Shown here in pieces: positions 1 to 6,300 of a DNA stretch of 7,834 bases. The notes below the pieces were generated by a model that made no database searches, had not been told where the DNA came from, and saw only the letters and a list, made by a program, of their open reading frames with translations. Numbering within the stretch: the first letter of the stretch is position 1; every line of letters begins with the position of its first letter. The DNA comes from Akkermansia sp. (GTDB lineage Bacteria > Verrucomicrobiota > Verrucomicrobiia > Verrucomicrobiales > Akkermansiaceae): NCBI GenBank assembly GCA_017379255.1, contig JAFNWZ010000280.1:1-7834 (forward strand), written 5' to 3'. The position numbers and the translations under genes are program-made.

Positions 1-335
1 ACGCCCATGCAGCCGGGCAGGTCCTTCGTGCCGTGCACCACCACGCGCTGGGCGGTGAGGGTCTTGGGGTCAAAGCCACCCAGGGGCAGGATGCGGATAA
101 AGCCGTTATCGTCAATATGGCGCACAATGAAACCGATTTCGTCCATGTGGGCAGCGCACATGATGCGCTTGCCGGAGCACTTACCCTTGATAAGGGCCAC
201 CACATTGCCTACGTTGTCCACCGTGATTTCATCAGCCAGCGGGGTCATCTCCTTGATGACCAGCTCGCGGATGCCATACTCGAAACCGGGAGCGCCGGTT
301 GCCTCACACAGGTCTTTGAAGAGCTGGATGTTCAT
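1..335 (-). CDS. M42 family metallopeptidase (aminopeptidase), N-terminal part
   Basis: The first 111 codons are present; the gene runs off the left edge, so only about a third of a usual M42 protein (about 340-360 residues) is seen. Translated from the minus strand it begins MNIQLFKDLCEATGAPGFEY. Residues 61-68 read AAHMDEIG, the M42 signature in which His63 and Asp65 are the first metal-site residues. The following stretch (GFIRILPLGGFDP, then VVVHGTKDLPGCMG) fits the start of the beta-barrel insertion domain of this family. M42 enzymes are cytoplasmic dinuclear-metal aminopeptidases, often forming tetrahedral dodecamers, that trim peptides. The name 'cellulase M' sometimes given to them is a misnomer. 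The ATG at 333-335 is preceded by AAGGAG, spaced rather far (13 bases). Transcription is divergent from the deaminase/ADP-ribosylglycohydrolase gene. The remaining metal ligands and catalytic Glu lie outside the window. Family assignment is strong; substrate preference cannot be told. Confidence 0.88.
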   Translation of the reverse strand, partial: MNIQLFKDLCEATGAPGFEYGIRELVIKEMTPLADEITVDNVGNVVALIKGKCSGKRIMCAAHMDEIGFIVRHIDDNGFIRILPLGGFDPKTLTAQRVVVHGTKDLPGCMG

Positions 336-348
336 GGCGCTTACTTTA

Positions 349-354
349 CTCCTT
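349..354 (-). promoter_or_regulatory. Shine-Dalgarno of the M42 peptidase
   Basis: On the minus strand this reads AAGGAG, 13 bases before the ATG at 333-335. The spacing is longer than the usual 5-9 bases, but no alternative in-frame ATG, GTG or TTG lies between it and the chosen start, so it still favours this start. Confidence 0.55.
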
Positions 355-423
355 TCCGCCCCGCTTGGCAAGGGCAGACTAACTTTCTGACAGCATTTTC
401 CGCCCACGCGCACGCGAAACACC

Positions 424-451
424 TTGCATTGCAGGGGCAATATGCTATCAT
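424..451 (+). promoter_or_regulatory. Possible sigma70-type promoter of the plus-strand operon, leaderless start
   Basis: Within the 122-base divergent gap (336-457) the stretch just before the plus-strand ATG has TTGCAT at 424-429, a 16-base spacer and TATCAT at 446-451. Transcription would then begin about at the ATG at 458, giving a leaderless mRNA. This agrees with the absence of any purine-rich ribosome binding site before that ATG (the bases are CATACACCC). The A+T island TATGCTATCATA could also serve as a -10 on the other strand. The rest of the gap shows only the ribosome binding site of the peptidase gene. This is a pattern match by eye without a species-specific promoter model. Confidence 0.35.
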
Positions 452-457
452 ACACCC

Positions 458-1849
458 ATGAACCGCCTGCCGATTCCGCAATACGTGATGGCGCTGGCCC
501 ATGTGGCAGCCCTGCGCTCCGAAGACCCCTACCGCAAGGTGGGTGCCGCCGCGCTGGATAAGGACAACCGCGTCATCGGCACATCGTACAACGGGCTCTT
601 CCCCGGCTTTGATGCGCCAGAGGGCTTCTGGGCATCCCGCGATGAACGGCAGAAGTTCATGCTGCATGCCGAAATCAACCTGTGCAGCCTTTTCAAGCGA
701 GGAGAGGCGCGCATCGTAGCTTGCACCACCATGCCCTGCACCTCCTGCATGCAGGCGCTCTGTGCCCACGGCGTCAAGACCATCTATTACGGCGAGGACT
801 ATGCCGCTTCCCAGGCACCCGCCATTGCAGAAATGTACGGGGTGGAACTCATCAAGGTGGAGGACTACCCGCTTTCTGCCCATTTCCCCCTGGTGGTCAA
901 CAAAGCCACCCCGGCATGCAGCTGCGGCTGCCACACGCAAAAGGACAACCTGCAGCAGCGCGCCCTGGGGTGTTTCATGGGGCTCATGTGCGGCGATGCC
1001 CTGGGCGCACCGCTTGAATTTCACTCACCGGCGGAGGTGAAGACACGTTTCCCGCACGGCATCACCGGCATGGTGGATGGCTGGGATACCACCCTCCTGC
1101 GCAAGCGCGGCACCATCACCGATGATTCCGAAATGGCCATTGCACTGCTCCGCAGCCTGCTCAACGAACAAGGCTTCAACAGCATGGCAACCCAGGCCCA
1201 GTACATCGACTGGCTCTCCACCGACCCGGATGATGTGGGCGTCACCATCCGCTTTGCCATCAATGGCGAATTCAATGCCGATTCCCAGGCAAATGGCGCA
1301 CTCATGCGCGTGGCGCCCATTGCCATCTATGCAGCCCTCCACCCGGAATGGGACTGGCAGACCGCCGCCCGGGAGGACTGCGTGCTCACCCACATCCACC
1401 CCCGCTGCGCCCACGCCAACATCATCTTTGTGGAATCCCTCATGCTTGCCATGCAGGGGAAAACGCCGCAGGAAATCCACGCCGCAGCCTGCAAGCGAGC
1501 CGAAGAACTCAACGACATTTCCCTGCTAAGCCGCCTGCGCGCCGCTGAAACCGAGGAACCGCAGTATCATCCCCAGTCCGGCTGGGTGCAAATTGCTTTC
1601 CAATGCGCTTACTACTGGCTGCTCCACGCCGTGGACTACCCCTCGGCCATGTGCAGCATTGTCAGCAGGCTGGGCGACCCGGACACCAATGGCGCCATTG
1701 CCGGTGCCCTGCTCGGCGCCGTCTTCGGCATCGATGGCATCCCCTACGAATGGCAGCAGACGGTGAAGAATGCCCCCCACCAGGTATCCCGCTACCGCGC
1801 CGGCAAGGGCATGGAAATGCTGGAGGAACTCTTTGAACAGGCCAGATGA
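458..1849 (+). CDS. Fusion: dCMP deaminase-like domain + ADP-ribosylglycohydrolase
   Basis: A 463-residue protein with two enzyme domains. Residues 1-140 form a cytidine/deoxycytidylate deaminase fold: VGAAALD near 28-34, SYNGLFPGF at 43-51 (compare the YNGFPxG of dCMP deaminases), zinc ligand and proton shuttle HAE at 70-72, and zinc ligands in PCTSC at 93-97. Residues about 168-463 are an ADP-ribosylglycohydrolase (DraG/ARH family): GDALGAPLE at 179-187, metal-binding TDDS at 221-224, NGALMRVAPIA at 279-289, THIHP at 311-315, and the second metal motif DPDTNGAIAGALLGA at 407-421. Both active sites look intact. A linker with CSCGCH (154-159) joins them. Deaminases of this type convert dCMP to dUMP; ARH enzymes hydrolyse ADP-ribose from proteins or small molecules, so a role in nucleotide or ADP-ribose turnover in the cytoplasm is inferred, with the true substrate unknown. 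The start at 458 places the deaminase N-terminus as in the family; no ribosome binding site is seen. The stop overlaps the next gene by ATGA. Confidence 0.88.
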   Translation: MNRLPIPQYVMALAHVAALRSEDPYRKVGAAALDKDNRVIGTSYNGLFPGFDAPEGFWASRDERQKFMLHAEINLCSLFKRGEARIVACTTMPCTSCMQALCAHGVKTIYYGEDYAASQAPAIAEMYGVELIKVEDYPLSAHFPLVVNKATPACSCGCHTQKDNLQQRALGCFMGLMCGDALGAPLEFHSPAEVKTRFPHGITGMVDGWDTTLLRKRGTITDDSEMAIALLRSLLNEQGFNSMATQAQYIDWLSTDPDDVGVTIRFAINGEFNADSQANGALMRVAPIAIYAALHPEWDWQTAAREDCVLTHIHPRCAHANIIFVESLMLAMQGKTPQEIHAAACKRAEELNDISLLSRLRAAETEEPQYHPQSGWVQIAFQCAYYWLLHAVDYPSAMCSIVSRLGDPDTNGAIAGALLGAVFGIDGIPYEWQQTVKNAPHQVSRYRAGKGMEMLEELFEQAR

Positions 1850-2838
1850 GTGCTCCCCTGCTCCAGGTGCGCGACCTCACGGTCGAGTTCCACTCCCGTG
1901 CGGGGGTGAATTATGCCGTCAACGGCGTTTCCTTTGACCTGGACGCCGGGGAAACCCTGGGTATAGTCGGCGAATCAGGCTCCGGCAAATCCGTCACCTG
2001 CTCTACCCTCATGGGGCTGCTGCCCAGCCCGCCTGCCCGCATCGGCAAGGGCTCCCGCGCCTGGTTCGACGGCATCGACCTGCTGCACGCCCCGGAAAAA
2101 GAACATGCCAGGTTGCGAGGCAAGCGCATCTCCATGATTTTCCAGGATCCCATGACCTGCCTGAATCCCTGCATGTGCATCGGAGACCAGGTGGCCGAGC
2201 CGCTGGTGCTGCACCAGGGACTCAGCTGGCGGGAAGCCCGACGCCTCGCGGTAGAGGAACTCGCCCGCACCGGCATCCCCGATCCGGAAAAGCGAGCCAG
2301 GGCCTATCCGCACGAATTCTCCGGCGGCATGCGCCAGCGCGTGATGATTGCCATGGCGCTCATCACCCGCCCCCAGATACTCATTGCCGATGAACCCACC
2401 ACCGCGCTGGATGTCACCGTGCAGAAACAGGTGCTCGACCTCCTCCGCGCCCGCCAGCAGGAACTCGGCACCGCCATCATCCTCATCACCCACGACCTGG
2501 GCGTCGTGCGGCAATATGCCCACCGCATCCAGGTCATGTACGCTGGCAGCATCGTGGAAAGCGCCCCGGCAGAGGAACTTATCCGCCACCCGCTGCACGC
2601 CTACACCCGCGCGCTCATGGCTTCCATACCCAGTGCGGCAGATAAAGGCCGCCGCCTGCAGACCATTCCCGGCCTGCCCCCCACCCTGCGCGAACCCGTG
2701 CGCGGCTGTGCCTTCCGCCCCCGCAATACCCTGGGCAACCCAGCCCTCTGCCTCACCGACCGCACCCCGGAACTGATTGAAGCCAGCCCCGGCCACTGGG
2801 TGCGCAACTGCCCTGGTTGTACCACGTCCGCGCCTTGA
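1846..2838 (+). CDS. Peptide ABC transporter ATP-binding protein (DppD/OppD type)
   Basis: A 330-residue cytoplasmic ATPase that would energise uptake of di- or oligopeptides (or nickel-type substrates of the same family) through an inner-membrane permease pair. Visible motifs: Walker A GESGSGKS at 42-49, Q-loop FQDP with Gln100, signature SGGMR at 159-163, Walker B ILIADEP at 178-184, D-loop TALD near 186-189, and H-loop His216 in ITHDLG. The C-terminal oligopeptide/dipeptide extension follows ([15 protein letters not shown] at 248-262, GLPPTL, GCAF at 287-290, GHWVRNC at 316-322), so length and ends are normal for the family. Of the cysteines that bind an iron-sulfur cluster in some relatives, C288, C302 and C322 are kept but the expected RC is RN (Asn294); C325 is extra. 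Translation is probably coupled to the upstream gene (ATGA overlap; GGAGG lies 19 bases away). No permease, binding protein or DppF partner follows. The last four residues and the stop lie at or inside the first hairpin of the downstream array. Confidence 0.93.
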   Translation: MSAPLLQVRDLTVEFHSRAGVNYAVNGVSFDLDAGETLGIVGESGSGKSVTCSTLMGLLPSPPARIGKGSRAWFDGIDLLHAPEKEHARLRGKRISMIFQDPMTCLNPCMCIGDQVAEPLVLHQGLSWREARRLAVEELARTGIPDPEKRARAYPHEFSGGMRQRVMIAMALITRPQILIADEPTTALDVTVQKQVLDLLRARQQELGTAIILITHDLGVVRQYAHRIQVMYAGSIVESAPAEELIRHPLHAYTRALMASIPSAADKGRRLQTIPGLPPTLREPVRGCAFRPRNTLGNPALCLTDRTPELIEASPGHWVRNCPGCTTSAP

Positions 2839-3084
2839 GGCGCGGATATCGTCTACACCACAGGTGTAGATATCGTCCACGCATCGCGTGGATTTCGTCC
2901 GGCGCAGCCGGATATCGTTCCCCATTTCACCACGGTCTGACATTCCCCAATCATTGGGAAGCCATTACTCCTCGCCCCATAGGAAAACGATATCCCGCCC
3001 CTGACTGGCGGGGCGGGACGATATCTGCCTGCGGCAGACGATATCTTGCGCGCCGCGCAAGACGATATCCTCGCTACGCTCGGA
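2827..3084. repeat. Array unit A (complete: 4 hairpins, core, 4 hairpins)
   Basis: Unit of 258 bases with four hairpins followed by TATCG linkers, a core of about 66 bases (2920-2985) bounded by the inverted heptamers TATCGTT (2913-2919) and AACGATA (2986-2992), then four hairpins preceded by CGATA linkers. Left and right linkers are complementary, so the unit could also fold as one long stem with side hairpins. Bases 2825-3021 match 3098-3294 at 194 of 197 positions (offset 273, no gaps). Confidence 0.85.
2920..2985. repeat. Core segment of the array unit (second copy 3193-3258)
   Basis: The central stretch between the left and right hairpin sets is identical in the two units. It lacks the pentamer linkers and has one weaker palindrome, CCCAA TCA TTGGG at 2946-2958, extended by two pairs past a bulged C. 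No start codon with a ribosome binding site and no convincing promoter was seen in it. Its role is unknown; it is the natural probe for finding other copies of the element. Confidence 0.6.
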
Positions 3085-3099
3085 CTGAACCATTTCCCG

Positions 3100-3313
3100 T
3101 CCGCGCCTTGAGGCGCGGATATCATCTACACCACAGGTGTAGATATCGTCCACGCACAGCGTGGATTTCGTCCGGCGCAGCCGGATATCGTTCCCCATTT
3201 CACCACGGTCTGACATTCCCCAATCATTGGGAAGCCATTACTCCTCGCCCCATAGGAAAACGATATCCCGCCCCTGACTGGCGGGGCGGGACGACATTTT
3301 CGCTGCGCTCAGA
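3100..3313. repeat. Array unit B (lacks two right-half hairpins)
   Basis: Second unit, 15 bases after unit A and in the same orientation. It has H1-H4, the core and H5, but H6 and H7 with their linkers (44 bases) are missing, and the last module is a diverged H8 (3297-3313). The 258-base unit A minus 44 gives exactly the 214 bases seen. By hand alignment 206 of 214 positions agree. Loss of an integral number of hairpin-plus-linker modules points to recombination or slippage between linkers. Confidence 0.82.
3257..3291 (-). terminator. Weak candidate terminator for the PEP-CTERM gene
   Basis: Read on the minus strand, about 24 bases after the stop codon of the large gene, hairpin H5 of unit B gives a 9-base-pair GC-rich stem with an 8-base loop, followed by ATCG and then four T. 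The T run is short and separated from the stem, so intrinsic termination is possible but not clear. The same arrangement exists in unit A (2984-3018). Confidence 0.3.
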
Positions 3314-3314
3314 C

Positions 3315-6300
3315 TCAGGCCGCCGCATCCACCCTGCCGTACCTCCGGCGGCGACGGGCGGCCAGTACAGTCAATGCCAACAGGCTCAGCGTAGCAGTTG
3401 TGGGCTCTGGCACGGTCAGATTGCCATTCACCGCTATGCTACCCGACACCGTCAGAGAACCGTCCTTAAGCTCATAGCTCACACCCGATACATAAGCACC
3501 CAGATCTGTACCAGCCAGACCGAGTGTCGCAGAGCTCAAGCCCGGCGTTTCATCGGTAATGATAAACTGAGTCTGCCCCACCAGGGCGGCAAGAGTACCG
3601 GCATCAAGCACATTGCCCATACCCTGCACCAGAGTCAACGAGAACTCCACAGGATTCTCCGTGGTGGAAAGCACCAGACTATCCAGCGCAGAACCGCCGA
3701 AAGCCAGGGTAATGGTCACTCCGTCACCAATGGTGAACGCGTGCCCATTCATCGCCACGCTGGAATACACCGCCTCGCTCCAGCCATTCAGACTATCAGC
3801 CGCCACCTGCTCAAAGCCGCCCACCGAGAATTCCACCTTGCCAGCGCTGAGCACCAGGTCATCTGTGTAGCTCTGTAAACCAGGGGAATTACCGATAACC
3901 AGCTTGCCTCCATTCATGGTGAGGCCGGAGAAGGTACCACTACCCTTCACCGTGCCACCTGCCACCTGAATGCCACCGGTCATGGCAATGCTGCCATCGT
4001 TATGCAGGATGGCGTTCTCTCCGCTCACGCTCAGGCTTTCACCGGTCATGGTGGCGCCCTTGCCCACTTCCATGCCAGCGTTGGTTTCAGCGCCGCGCAC
4101 TTCCGTGTGGGCCACATAGGCCTGGGAGTCATTTTCCACGCGCACCGCACCTTCGTTCACGCCCAGCGTGCCGTAGTACAGAGAGGAGCTCTCATCCGCA
4201 TCATGACCGTTGAGCACCATGCGCCCGGCACCGTGCATCTCCAGCTTGCCATCGCCCACAATACCCACAGTATCTACTTTCCTGCCCCCGCCAATATGCA
4301 GATGGCTCGTGGCGTCTTCATCCGTAAACACTGTAATGTAAGCCACACCCAGATCCTTCTCGGTGTAGAAGTGGCGTTCCTCCTCCGCACTGCCGCGGAA
4401 GTCAAGCAGCCCCTCGAATGCACCACGGTCCTTGATATAGGCAGACCCCTCCACGATGACCAGGGAAGCGCTACCATCACTGCTGAGAGTATCATCCTCA
4501 CTGCCACCATTGCCGCTGTTATCAGGCTTGGGTTTGGCGTGTCCCTGTCCCGGATTGCCAGGGCGACCGCCGTGCTTCGGATTATCGCAATTCGGATGTC
4601 CCTGGCGACAGGTCGGCACCGTAACAGATGCATCAATATTCACCATAGCACCATTGCCGATGACGATATCCACGCCTTCGGTATCCTCGATGATGCTTGC
4701 ATCTTCTGTCTTCGAAATCACCCAGCTGTTGGTGCTGGTGTAGTACAGCGTACCGTTCTCCCAGCTGAGAGCACCGGCATCCGCCCCCGTCACGCTATTG
4801 ATACTCTGGCCCCAGCTGCCTGTATCATACTGGGCACCCTCCGCCACGGTCAGCAGCTTGTACCTGCCTGCTGCCATAATGTCGGTGTTCATCACCACCA
4901 CATCCAGCCCATTCAGTGACATACAGGCATTCACCGACAAAGCCGTGAGCTCCTTATTTTCATTGCGAAGGTCAAAGCTCAAATAGCTCCCCTCCTGCAT
5001 AGTGAAGTTCGAAGCCGTCAGCGTATTGCTGCCGCCTACCACTAGCCCGGCGCCACTGCCGAAGCACACATCATATCCCAAGCAGTTGAGCACCGCATTA
5101 TCTAACCACACCTGAGCATCACAGTCCGCGTCGGCACGGAAACCGCCAGTCTTCAGGATGACGCCAGCCTCCATACGCAGCACACCGCCGCCCAAAGTCG
5201 TAGTGCCCACAACCGTGTTCGTGCGGGAATTGGTGATTTCATTCTCGGTTCCCGCCACTCCACTCTTAGCGACAAGCAAATCCGCCTCCGTATACGCACC
5301 GCTCAGCAGAAGCTCACCTGCGGCACCATTCGCATTCAGCACCAGATTGCCGCCTGTATACACGGAATCATACACCTGAATATTCTGTCCGGCATTCGCA
5401 CTCAATTCCAGGTTGCCACAGGCATAGATACTACGCAGGCGATACGCTTCCCCCTGTTTCTCGTAGTTACCTCGCAGCAACACGCTGCGATTATTGGCTA
5501 ACTGCACATCTCCGTTACTGTAGATAGCACTTCCCAGCGCATCGATCATGGAAATTGCTGCATTCCCCATAATGGTTACATCACCGTTCCCCGTCAATTG
5601 AGTTTTATAAGATGACAAGGTTCCGCTAAAGCGATGATAAATTGCACCGCCTCTTACCATCCCCTGAACACATTCAGCAATGTTATTGCGGATAGAGATG
5701 CTTTCATTCCCGCTGATTTTGGGTCCGTAACCAGAACTTAACACACCGCCATAGACATAACTTCCGGAGGATGAGCTTGTTGACTTCACCGTATTCCCTT
5801 CTATCTCCACAAGCTGGCTACCTTGTATCGTAAGAGAATTTGTATAAATACTACCACCATATACATTGGCTGTAGCCTGCCAATCATTGTGATTGACTAT
5901 CACTTTGTCATTATCAGTCAGAATCAACTCCTGACTATATAGCAGACCGCCGGACAGGTACAAGGAAGACGCTGAATTATCACTCAAACAGACGCAGCCA
6001 TTATGATTCATATTGACCGTTGAACCGTATACCAATCCGCCGTCCACAAATGCGCTGTCATGATCTAAAGACAAAGACATTGTATTGTCTCTCATACTGA
6101 TCAGGCCATTACTATACAAATTGATTGTTGAGCCATATACCAATCCGCCGTACAGGGACGAACAATTCGTTTCAATCCGAGCTTTTCCCATGTACAGTTC
6201 AGCCATGCCGTTGATGGAAATGCAGTCTGCCCCCAGATACCCGCCGCGATACTCATACGAACTACCATCCGTTACGTTCAAGTTGATGAAGTGAGCCTTG

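Larger units (their letters stand above)
2827..3313. repeat. Hairpin array with constant TATCG/CGATA linkers
   Basis: This non-coding array fills the space between two convergent genes. Short GC-rich hairpins with unrelated stems are joined by the pentamer TATCG in left halves and its reverse complement CGATA in right halves; because each stem starts TC and ends GA, the motif GATATCGTC (or GACGATATC) recurs. GATATC occurs 11 times here (starts 2845, 2869, 2911, 2989, 3020, 3040, 3064, 3118, 3142, 3184, 3262), with GATTTC at 2891 and 3164. Stems in the first unit: H1 2827-2834/2839-2846, H2 2852-2859/2863-2870, H3 2876-2882/2886-2892, H4 2898-2903/2907-2912, H5 2993-3001/3010-3018, H6 3024-3029/3033-3038, H7 3044-3051/3055-3062, and imperfect H8 3068-3084. 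All but H8 are perfect with 3-8 base loops. No transposase, coding signal or cas gene is present. Possible roles are a mobile non-autonomous element, a transcription barrier between convergent genes, or a structured RNA. Structure is seen directly; function is not known to me. Confidence 0.85.

Noticed and set aside
33..461. Plus-strand open frame of 142 codons
   Set aside because: Antisense to the M42 peptidase start, whose minus-strand frame has the HMDEIG motif and a ribosome binding site.
341..1024. Minus-strand open frame of 227 codons
   Set aside because: Antisense to the deaminase domain, which has intact catalytic motifs on the plus strand.
1975..2943. Minus-strand open frame of 322 codons
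   Set aside because: Antisense of the clear ABC ATPase gene plus part of the array; the frame is open because of high GC codon bias on the opposite strand.
2845..3267. CRISPR array with GATATCGTC repeats
   Set aside because: Repeats are only 9 bases, spacers are themselves palindromes of 13-26 bases, orientation inverts at a core, and no cas genes are seen.
2827..3313. Insertion sequence or transposon
   Set aside because: No transposase frame and no clear terminal inverted repeats or target duplication. A non-autonomous mobile element mobilised in trans remains possible but is not supported here.
2817..3878. Plus-strand open frame of 353 codons across the array
   Set aside because: It is the translation of the hairpin repeats (Arg/Tyr-rich, repeating itself) followed by antisense of the PEP-CTERM gene; no ribosome binding site or family resemblance.
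4002..4919. Plus-strand open frame of 305 codons
   Set aside because: Antisense to the PEP-CTERM gene, His/Ala-rich with no recognisable domain; the minus-strand frame has clear motifs.
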